A stretch of DNA of 36,190 nucleotides from a virus, in the IMG/VR virus record IMGVR_UViG_3300025769_016511, positions 1 through 36,190 of that record; one strand, written 5' to 3'. Shown here one piece after another: positions 30,445-36,190 of the stretch (position 1 is the stretch's first letter; the number at the start of each line of letters is the position of its first letter). Under the pieces are notes generated by a model. The model made no database searches, had not been told where the DNA came from, and was given only the letters and a program-made list of their open reading frames with translations. A program made the translations under genes and the position numbers.

Positions 30445-32088
30445 ATGGAAACAGAAATTAAATACGGAAAAGTAGCAAGAGAAGGGTTAATGCAAGGCAT
30501 TAATAAACTAGCAGATGCAGTAGTATCAACATTAGGACCTGCAGGTAGAAATGTAGTAATTTATAAGGGAGTAATGGAAGCACCACTTTCAACTAAAGAT
30601 GGTGTAACTGTAGCTAAATCATTTGTCCAAACTAATCCAAGTGAACAATTAGGTCAATTATTAGTTAGACAGGCAGCCATGAAAACAGGAGAAAAAGCTG
30701 GTGATGGGACAACAACATCTACTTTACTAGCTAGAGAAATGATTAAACATGGATTACAGGCACTTGATAGTGGGGAAAATGCTGTTAAAATAAAAAGAGA
30801 TATTGATGAAGCAACATCAAATGTTATAAAAAAATTAAGAGGAATATCAGAAGATATTTCAGGTGAAGAACAATTAGAACAAATTGCAACTATTTCATCA
30901 AATAATGATAGTGAAACAGGAAAGTTAATTGCTACTGCTATTGAAAAAGTAGGATTAGAAGGAGTTGTCCATATAGAAGAATCAAAAACCGGAGAGACTT
31001 ATTTAGAAACTGTTGAAGGGTTACAGTTTGATAGAGGTTACAAATCACCTTATTTTGTTACAAATAACAATGATATGACTTCTGTACTGGACAATCCCCT
31101 TATCCTAATAGCAGATCAAAAATTAACACAAGTTAAAGAATTATTACCCATTTTAGAGAGTGTATCTTCACAAGCAAGATCACTTTTAATTATTGCCGAA
31201 GACATTGATAATGAAGCTTTAGCTACTCTTATTGTTAATAAAATGAGAGGGACTATGAGTGTATGTGCTGTAAAAGCACCTGATTTCGGTGATAGAAGAA
31301 AATTAGTTTTAGAAGATATTGCAATAACAACTGGAGGTACAGTATTTGATACTCAAAAGGGTATGAAATTAGATAAATTTAGTTGGGATTGGTTTGGAGA
31401 AGCTAGAACTGTAACTGTAGAAAAAGAATCTACAACAATAGTAGATGGTAAAGGTGATGTTAAAGTAATTGAATCACGTATTGAAGAATTACAAAAACAA
31501 ATAGACAAAGCAACAACCCCATTTGAAATTGAAAAATTACAATCAAGGTTAGCAAAATTTGTTGGAGGGGTTGCTATTGTCCATGTAGGTGGAAATACTG
31601 AAACAGAAATGCTAGAAAAAAAAGATAGAGTTGATGATGCCCTACATGCAACAAAAGCAGCAATTGAAGAAGGAATATTACCTGGAGGAGGAGTTGCTTT
31701 ATTATATGCTTCTCAAATTTTAGAAGGAAAAACAACAGGTAATCAAATTGTATCTTTATCTTGTAAAAAACCATTTGAACAAATTCTAATTAATGCTGGT
31801 TATGATAGTACTGAAGCACAAATGTTAGGTAAATATAAACTAATAGAATCAGGAAATAATGAATGGGCAGGTATTGATGTTGATAGTGGAGAAGTTGTAG
31901 ATTTTAAATCAAGAGGCGTGATTGACCCAATGAAAGTTACTAGATTAGCGCTAGAAAATGCAGCATCAATTGCTGGTACTGTATTATTAACAGAATGTAC
32001 TTTATCCCAAGATAAAAATTCAGTTGAAGAAAAATTAAGACACGTACATTCAGCTACTCAGGGATCAATGCAAGGAGAATTATATTAA
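30445..32088 (+). CDS. groEL: Chaperonin GroEL
   Basis: This 547-residue protein matches the size of E. coli GroEL (548). Nucleotide-binding signatures include STLGPAGRNVVIY, TKDGVTVAKS, GDGTTTSTLLARE and VDDALHATKAAIEEGILPGGGVAL with the catalytic Asp. AGIDVDSGEVVD is in the equatorial domain. The usual Gly-Gly-Met C-terminal tail is absent; it ends STQGSMQGELY. With its own GroES it could form a full folding machine for large phage proteins. A paired phage GroEL/GroES is uncommon. Confidence 0.97.
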   Translation: METEIKYGKVAREGLMQGINKLADAVVSTLGPAGRNVVIYKGVMEAPLSTKDGVTVAKSFVQTNPSEQLGQLLVRQAAMKTGEKAGDGTTTSTLLAREMIKHGLQALDSGENAVKIKRDIDEATSNVIKKLRGISEDISGEEQLEQIATISSNNDSETGKLIATAIEKVGLEGVVHIEESKTGETYLETVEGLQFDRGYKSPYFVTNNNDMTSVLDNPLILIADQKLTQVKELLPILESVSSQARSLLIIAEDIDNEALATLIVNKMRGTMSVCAVKAPDFGDRRKLVLEDIAITTGGTVFDTQKGMKLDKFSWDWFGEARTVTVEKESTTIVDGKGDVKVIESRIEELQKQIDKATTPFEIEKLQSRLAKFVGGVAIVHVGGNTETEMLEKKDRVDDALHATKAAIEEGILPGGGVALLYASQILEGKTTGNQIVSLSCKKPFEQILINAGYDSTEAQMLGKYKLIESGNNEWAGIDVDSGEVVDFKSRGVIDPMKVTRLALENAASIAGTVLLTECTLSQDKNSVEEKLRHVHSATQGSMQGELY

Positions 32089-32089
32089 T

Positions 32090-32362
32090 ATGAGCAAACC
32101 AGAAACAAAAATAATTGAAGATTATATCCTAATTGCCAGGCGAGTTCCGCCTGGCGATAAATGGAGATTAGTCGCAAATGAACCTGATGGTCCTGTCCAT
32201 AAAACTCTAACTGATACTTTAGAAGCTTATATGACAAAAACAGGATTTAGAGGTGAGTATAGATTAGCCCCATTAAAAAGCCAATTATACGCTATCAATA
32301 CAGATGAAGTAGAAGTTAAAATTGAACCCGAAAAGAAATATTCTATTTATGGAGAATACTAA
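32090..32362 (+). CDS. Hypothetical protein between groEL and gp44
   Basis: This 90-residue protein was not recognised. It looks alpha/beta (YILIARRVPPGDKWRLVAN, GEYRLAPLKSQLYAIN). It starts 1 base after groEL and overlaps gp44 by 14 bases. Codons 15-23 form a GC-rich perfect stem-loop (32133-32157), which could tune translation across the groEL-gp44 junction. Confidence 0.6.
   Translation: MSKPETKIIEDYILIARRVPPGDKWRLVANEPDGPVHKTLTDTLEAYMTKTGFRGEYRLAPLKSQLYAINTDEVEVKIEPEKKYSIYGEY
32133..32157 (+). other. Perfect GC-rich stem-loop inside a small gene
   Basis: GCCAGGCG (32135-32142) pairs perfectly with CGCCTGGC (32148-32155) around AGTTC; two flanking bases extend it with T-G and T-A pairs. 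It is far GC-richer than its surroundings and begins 43 bases after the start codon of the host gene. It has no T run, so it is not a terminator. It may act as an mRNA processing or translation-control element. Confidence 0.5.
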
Positions 32363-33260
32363 CCATAGTTTATTAGTAGAAAAATATCGACCATTTAAAT
32401 TAAAAAATTATGTGGGGAATAAAAATATTAAAAAATCCATTTCCCAATATTTAGAACAAAATGATATTCAAAACCTAATATTTTACGGACCTGCGGGTAC
32501 AGGTAAAACTACATTAGCTAAAATAATAATTAAAAATTTAGATTGTGATCACATTTATATTAACGCTTCTGACGAGCGTGGGATCGAAACTATTAGGGAT
32601 AAAGTCTCTAGTTTCGCATCGGTTGCTTCATTTAAGCCCCTCAAGGTTGTTATCTTGGACGAGGCGGATTTTCTCACGATTCAAGCGCAAGCATCACTCC
32701 GAAACATAATAGAAACATTTTCTAGAACTACAAGATTTATTATGACTTGTAACTTTGTAGAGCGTATTATTGATCCTCTACAATCAAGATGTCAAGTACT
32801 TAAAATTGTACCTCCATCTAAAAAAGAGGTTGCTAAACATTTAAATTGGATCCTAGAACAAGAATCTATTGAACATGATATAAATGATTTAGTGCCATTA
32901 GTTAATCAATATTATCCTGATTTACGTAAATGTATTAATACTATACAATTATCTACACAAAATAATATATTAAAGTTAGACCAATCAATATTAGTATCAT
33001 CTAATTATATAGATAAAGTTATTACTGCTTTATCAAATAAATCTAAATTTAATGATATTCGTCAAATTATAGCTGATGCTAACGTAGATGATTTTGATGA
33101 GTTATTTAAAGCATTATTTGAGAGATCAACTGAATACTTACCAGGTAAAGAAGGTACAGTAGCTATCTTAATAAATGAACACCAATATAAAGCTAATTTC
33201 CGCATCGACAAGGAAATAAATACAATGTCGTTAATTCAAAACTTAATAAATAATAAATAA
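32349..33260 (+). CDS. 44: Clamp loader ATPase subunit, gp44-like
   Basis: This 303-residue AAA+ ATPase opens the gp45 clamp. It shows EKYRPFKLKNYVGN at the start, Walker A YGPAGTGKTTLA, Walker B VILDEADFL, sensor 1 (RFIMTCNF) and the SRC arginine-finger motif (DPLQSRCQ). The ATG at 32349 is chosen; an in-frame TTG at 32322 would lengthen it inside the preceding gene. The size matches T4 gp44 (319). The Walker B part (32560-32700) uses clearly GC-richer codons than its surroundings. Confidence 0.92.
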   Translation: MENTNHSLLVEKYRPFKLKNYVGNKNIKKSISQYLEQNDIQNLIFYGPAGTGKTTLAKIIIKNLDCDHIYINASDERGIETIRDKVSSFASVASFKPLKVVILDEADFLTIQAQASLRNIIETFSRTTRFIMTCNFVERIIDPLQSRCQVLKIVPPSKKEVAKHLNWILEQESIEHDINDLVPLVNQYYPDLRKCINTIQLSTQNNILKLDQSILVSSNYIDKVITALSNKSKFNDIRQIIADANVDDFDELFKALFERSTEYLPGKEGTVAILINEHQYKANFRIDKEINTMSLIQNLINNK

Positions 33261-33262
33261 TT

Positions 33263-33505
33263 ATGCAACAAGCACCACAACAACCTCAAATTGATTTAAA
33301 AAACACTACTGAAGTTAAAAATTTTAATGGTGGATCAATTTTCCAACAAGGAGTAATTTTACGTAAAGTATCTCGTTTTGTAACAGGAACAGACGATGAT
33401 GCCGTATTACCTATCCCAGTATTTTATGATCCTGAAACTAAAAAAATATTAACTGATTCTGTACCTAAGGATTTAAGAGAAGAGTTAGCTGATGAATTGT
33501 GCTAA
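33263..33505 (+). CDS. Hypothetical protein between gp44 and gp62
   Basis: This 80-residue protein was not recognised. It is Gln-rich at the N-terminus (MQQAPQQPQ), followed by strand-like IFQQGVILRKVSRFVTG and LPIPVFYDPETKKIL, and a short helix. It sits exactly between the two clamp-loader genes and overlaps gp62 by 14 bases, so it is likely part of the replication transcript. No function can be given. Confidence 0.6.
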   Translation: MQQAPQQPQIDLKNTTEVKNFNGGSIFQQGVILRKVSRFVTGTDDDAVLPIPVFYDPETKKILTDSVPKDLREELADELC

Positions 33506-33911
33506 TATATTTGATTGGCTCAAACATATAAACCAATATAAAACCCCAGTCGATAAATTTTCAGATAAAGACTGGGATGTTTTTAATAGTTATATGGTTC
33601 ATAGGTTTTTGTCTATGAATAAGGATTATCTTGAAATAGTAAATTATGTTCAAGAATACCCACCTCAAGAAAAAAGAGCTATATATCAAGTATATAAAGA
33701 ATTTATACCTCAAAATAGTAAATGGAATAAATATATTAAATCAAAATCAAACCAACCTAATAAAGATTTAATTATTTATATCAAAGATTATTTTGAATGT
33801 TCCAGTAAAGAAGCAAAAGAATATATAAATATATTGGATACCCCAGAAATTAGTCGTATATTAAATAATATAGGATTAAATAAAAAAGAAATTAAACCCT
33901 TAATAAAATGA
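33492..33911 (+). CDS. 62: Clamp loader small subunit, gp62-like
   Basis: This 139-residue protein has a pattern typical of gp62: FDWLKHINQYKTP at the start, then DVFNSYMVHRFLSMNKDYLEIVNYVQ, which is very similar to other T4-like gp62 proteins from memory. T4 gp62 is 187 residues, so this is somewhat short. It lacks ATPase motifs, as expected for the structural partner of gp44. It overlaps the genes on both sides. Confidence 0.8.
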   Translation: MNCANIFDWLKHINQYKTPVDKFSDKDWDVFNSYMVHRFLSMNKDYLEIVNYVQEYPPQEKRAIYQVYKEFIPQNSKWNKYIKSKSNQPNKDLIIYIKDYFECSSKEAKEYINILDTPEISRILNNIGLNKKEIKPLIK

Positions 33912-34132
33912 ACAAATTAATAGATATGTTACGTACGTCTGCATTGGCAGACAAAGCAAAAGCACTGTTATCACTTGAATTATTAGGTGATAGAGCAGTT
34001 GGTATTGGTGATCACACAACAGGAGATTTTTATAAAAATGCTGAAGAAGCATTAGCTATGTTAGTTGATGCTGATGACAGATTAGCAACAATAGATAAAT
34101 ATTTTTCCTTAGAACAGCAAATTAATGGGTGA
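33908..34132 (+). CDS. Hypothetical small acidic protein
   Basis: This 74-residue protein was not recognised. It is helical and acidic (KAKALLSLELLGDRAVGIGDHT, NAEEALAMLVDADDRLATIDKYF). It overlaps gp62 by 4 bases (ATGA) and the Nmad1-like gene by 8 bases. Codons 10-15 form a perfect 6-bp stem-loop with an ATTG tetraloop (33937-33952). Confidence 0.6.
   Translation: MNKLIDMLRTSALADKAKALLSLELLGDRAVGIGDHTTGDFYKNAEEALAMLVDADDRLATIDKYFSLEQQING
33937..33952 (+). other. Stem-loop inside the start of a small gene
   Basis: GTCTGC pairs with GCAGAC around ATTG. It begins 29 bases after the start codon at 33908, a position similar to the stem-loop in uvsX (25 bases after its start). With only 6 base pairs it may be chance. 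Confidence 0.35.
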
Positions 34133-34535
34133 TTCAGTTAAAAAATATTTTACAGATATGAGTGATAGAGAAATTATGAATGCAAAATCAGGATTAAAAT
34201 CAGATGTAAAGGTATTTGAAAAAGAATACCCAGAATTATCTAAAGAATTTAAGCAAATCCAAAAAGAAATGTATGAAATGTTTGCTCGTAAACATATGGA
34301 TTATGGTTTAAACAATATTGCTTTAGGTGGGGATATTATTAATAATAATAATGATAAACAGTTTTCATTAACAGGACTGTGTATTAGATTAACTGATAAA
34401 ATATCACGTTTAAAAAATTTGTTAATTAATGGTAGGTCCTTTGTTGAAGGTGAAGGTATACAAGATACATTTATTGACATTGCCAATTATGGAATAATCG
34501 GTCTTTTAGTTGGTCGCGATAAATGGAAAAAATAG
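34125..34535 (+). CDS. Nmad1 (DUF1599)-like nucleotide-modification-associated protein
   Basis: This 136-residue protein has the helical pattern of the Nmad1 family: EMFARKHMDYGLNN, LTGLCIRLTDKISRLKNLL, and EGIQDTFIDIANYGIIGLL. Conserved acidic and His/Asn residues in DYGxxN, RLxDKxxR and DTxxDxANY are present. The family is associated with phage DNA modification pathways and is MazG-like in some classifications. It lies in the clamp-loader transcript, overlapping its upstream neighbour by 8 bases. Together with the dpdA-que block it hints at a modified phage genome; its substrate is unknown. Confidence 0.72.
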   Translation: MGDSVKKYFTDMSDREIMNAKSGLKSDVKVFEKEYPELSKEFKQIQKEMYEMFARKHMDYGLNNIALGGDIINNNNDKQFSLTGLCIRLTDKISRLKNLLINGRSFVEGEGIQDTFIDIANYGIIGLLVGRDKWKK

Positions 34536-34536
34536 T

Positions 34537-35508
34537 TTGGCTAAAAAAATCCCAAAAATAGTAAAGGAGATTAGAAATAATCCCCCATCACCTATAAATT
34601 TTGCATTTCAAAAGAATATTTCTTATTCTCAAATGTCAATATTTAGAGGATGCCCTCATAGGTGGAAATTACAGTATAAAGACAAAATTAAACGATTTAC
34701 GTCTTCTATACACACTGTATTTGGGACAGCTGTACATGAATCAATGCAACATTATTTAGATGTAGCATACGAAAAATCATTTGCAGCAGCAGATAGGGAA
34801 ATAAATATAGAAGATCATTTCCAAAATGCTTATATATCTGAATACCAAGCTCAATACAAGAAAAATAATAATGAACATTTTTCTGATGCTTCAGAAATGA
34901 GAGAATTTTTTGAAGATGGTGTAGCAATATTAGAGTGGTTTAAAAAAAAACGTAGTAGATATTTTAGTAAAAAAGGTACATATTTAGTTGGTTGTGAGTT
35001 ACCAATTATAATTGCACCAAATAAAATGTATAGCAACGTATTATACATGGGGTATCTAGATGTTGTCACATACCATGAAGAAACAGAGACATTCAAAATA
35101 ATCGACATAAAAACCAGTACTAAAGGTTGGAATGATTATGCTAAAAAGGATGAAGATAAACAATATCAATTATTATTATATAAACAATATTTTTCTGAAC
35201 AATATGGAATACCATTAGATAAGATTGAAATTGAGTTTATGATATTAAAAAGAAAAGTGTTAGATATTGATGACGAAAATATTATGTCACCATATCAAGC
35301 ATATAGAGTACAACAATTTACACCTCCAAGTGGTAAAATAAAATTAGGTAGAGCAAAAAGTGCCATTAGTGATTTTATTAATGAGTGTTTTACCTCAAAT
35401 GGAGGTATTAAAGAAAAAACATATCCTAAAACACCATCAAAATGGACTTGTAATTTTTGTCCTTATAAAGAAGAAAAAGAATTATGTGGGGAAGGTATAA
35501 TCTACTGA
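34537..35508 (+). CDS. RecB/Cas4-family PD-(D/E)XK nuclease with probable Fe-S cluster
   Basis: This 323-residue protein has ISYSQMSIFRGCPHRWKLQYK and FGTAVHESMQ at the front, then GYLDVVTY, KIIDIKTST (the D...DxK core) and YQLLLYKQYF, the order of Cas4/RecB exonucleases. One Cys near the N-terminus (RGCPHRW) and a C-terminal CNFC...C (C-x2-C-x8-C) match the four-cysteine 4Fe-4S arrangement of AddB/Cas4 enzymes. The TTG at 34537, one base after the upstream stop, is chosen; a TTG at 34510 would overlap. It may process DNA ends in recombination-dependent replication. Confidence 0.85.
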   Translation: MAKKIPKIVKEIRNNPPSPINFAFQKNISYSQMSIFRGCPHRWKLQYKDKIKRFTSSIHTVFGTAVHESMQHYLDVAYEKSFAAADREINIEDHFQNAYISEYQAQYKKNNNEHFSDASEMREFFEDGVAILEWFKKKRSRYFSKKGTYLVGCELPIIIAPNKMYSNVLYMGYLDVVTYHEETETFKIIDIKTSTKGWNDYAKKDEDKQYQLLLYKQYFSEQYGIPLDKIEIEFMILKRKVLDIDDENIMSPYQAYRVQQFTPPSGKIKLGRAKSAISDFINECFTSNGGIKEKTYPKTPSKWTCNFCPYKEEKELCGEGIIY

Positions 35509-35554
35509 TATCCCAATATATGTATACTAAAATAATGTTATTAAAATCAAGATT

Positions 35555-35743
35555 ATGAATATTAAAAAACCAATGACACTTACAAGTGTAAAAGTCAAAA
35601 GCGATTTATTCGAGAATTTCAAGATTGAATGTGTGAAACGAAAGTTTTCATTTCAAAAACTTGCTGATCGATCTATTTATCTGTTTCTTACAGATGAAAA
35701 TTTCCGTAAAGCTATCACAAATCAAACAGATCTCGAACTATAA
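35555..35743 (+). CDS. Small ribbon-helix-helix-like DNA-binding protein
   Basis: This 62-residue protein has a short strand and two helices: LTSVKVKSDLFENFKIECVKRKF, then SFQKLADRSIYLFLTDENFRKAI, fitting a ribbon-helix-helix fold. Similar proteins with KxDLFxxFKxECVKxKFSxQKL occur in marine T4-like phages, from memory. It could repress phage genes. It starts after a 46-base gap containing ATATATGTATAC. Function is inferred. Confidence 0.65.
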   Translation: MNIKKPMTLTSVKVKSDLFENFKIECVKRKFSFQKLADRSIYLFLTDENFRKAITNQTDLEL

Positions 35744-35755
35744 ATTGTATTAAAA

Positions 35756-36190
35756 ATGAATAAAAGTTTTAAGCATCTTCCTAAAGAAAAAAGGAAGAAA
35801 ATATTGTTAATATGTGACGATATTAGAGTACACTCAGGTGTAGCAACTGTAGCAAAAGAAATAGTATTACATACTGCCCATCACTTTAACTGGGTACAAA
35901 TGGCAGGTGCTATAAAACACCCAGAAAAGGGCAAAAGATTAGATCTTTCTGTAGATACTAATAAAAATATAGGAATAAAAGATGCATCAGTATTTTTATA
36001 TCCAGTTGATGGGTATGGGAATGAAAGTCTAGTAAGGGAAATTATTAATATTGAAAATCCTGATGCTATAATGTTAGTTACTGATCCAAGATATTTTACA
36101 TGGCTATTTAATATGGAAAATGAAATCCGTAAAAAAATTCCAATTACATATTTAAATATTTGGGATGATTATCCTGCTCCAATGTATAAT
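35756..36190 (+). CDS. Glycosyltransferase, 3' end missing
   Basis: The frame from ATG 35756 is open for 145 codons to the right edge. The N-terminal pattern KKILLICDDIRVHSGVATVAKEI is like the first Rossmann domain of family 4 glycosyltransferases (GVATVA loop). VFLYPVDGYGNESLVREII, NPDAIMLVTDPRYFTWLF and ITYLNIWDDYPAPMYN follow, as in remembered marine-phage glycosyltransferases. Targets could be phage DNA, a virion protein or host surface sugars. The gene begins 12 bases after the small RHH-like gene. Confidence 0.75.
   Translation, partial: MNKSFKHLPKEKRKKILLICDDIRVHSGVATVAKEIVLHTAHHFNWVQMAGAIKHPEKGKRLDLSVDTNKNIGIKDASVFLYPVDGYGNESLVREIINIENPDAIMLVTDPRYFTWLFNMENEIRKKIPITYLNIWDDYPAPMYN

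Noticed and set aside
33853-33866. CGTATATT inside the gp62-like gene as a promoter
   Set aside because: It is explained by the codons for SRIL, and no correctly spaced TTTG was identified.
1-36190. tRNA genes, CRISPR arrays, insertion sequences, integrase or attachment sites
   Set aside because: None was seen by reading: no clover-leaf with TTC-like arms in the gaps, no regular repeat-spacer pattern, no transposase or integrase motifs.

Overview
This window is a continuous piece of a large, lytic, T4-like tailed phage genome. The evidence is a T4-type replication set: gp32, UvsX, RNase H, gp41, family B polymerase, gp45 clamp and gp44/gp62 clamp loader. The DNA is strongly AT-rich, every gene is on the + strand, and genes are packed with short overlaps (TAATG, TTGA, TAGTG) or a few bases apart. 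The host is probably a marine member of the Bacteroidota, such as a flavobacterium. This is inferred from start codons that lack Shine-Dalgarno sequences and have A/T-rich leaders, from TTTG-N20-TATATT promoters resembling the Bacteroidota -33/-7 type, and from two phage-encoded signal peptides ending in ...AQ or ...GQ. No tRNA, CRISPR array, insertion sequence or integrase was seen, and no gap between genes exceeds about 130 bases.

Layout. (1) 1-4548: the end of a tail/baseplate hub protein carrying an amidase domain, and an unknown neighbour. (2) 4572-6288: a short, divergent family A DNA polymerase and an unknown protein. (3) 6289-13401: after a promoter-like site come gp32-like SSB, UvsX, RNase H/FEN, gp41 helicase, and class I ribonucleotide reductase beta and alpha. 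(4) 13469-18164: a small membrane protein, a strong terminator, then an envelope and lysis-like block. It holds a secreted beta-barrel-like protein, a small anchored coiled coil, a secreted thioredoxin-like protein without CxxC, a holin-like protein, a YkuD-like candidate endolysin, a thermonuclease and a membrane/coiled-coil protein. (5) 18215-24466: a 7-deazaguanine block. It holds a DpdA/TGT-like transglycosylase, QueC, thioredoxin, QueD, QueE, FolE, a phosphoribosyltransferase and a MazG-like pyrophosphohydrolase, with several tiny proteins between them. (6) 24466-29188: a family B polymerase split into two genes by a cupin and an 87-residue protein, then the sliding clamp and a 2OG-Fe(II) oxygenase-like protein. 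(7) 29284-32088: Hsp20, GroES and GroEL. (8) 32090-35508: gp44 and gp62 clamp loader, an Nmad1 (DUF1599)-like protein, and a RecB/Cas4-like nuclease with a probable Fe-S cluster. (9) 35555-36190: a ribbon-helix-helix-like protein and the start of a glycosyltransferase.

How it works together. FolE, QueD, QueE and QueC form the complete GTP-to-preQ0 route. The DpdA-like enzyme would exchange guanine for preQ0 in phage DNA. Because no QueF or amidotransferase gene is visible here, preQ0 itself is the simplest predicted DNA base. Ribonucleotide reductase, thioredoxin and MazG shape the nucleotide pool. GroEL/ES and Hsp20 would help fold phage proteins.

The most unusual points are: a QueC without its four zinc cysteines; a QueE with a CX3CX7C cluster motif; two DNA polymerase families, one of them split with foreign genes in the break; and a duplicated promoter/palindrome module.
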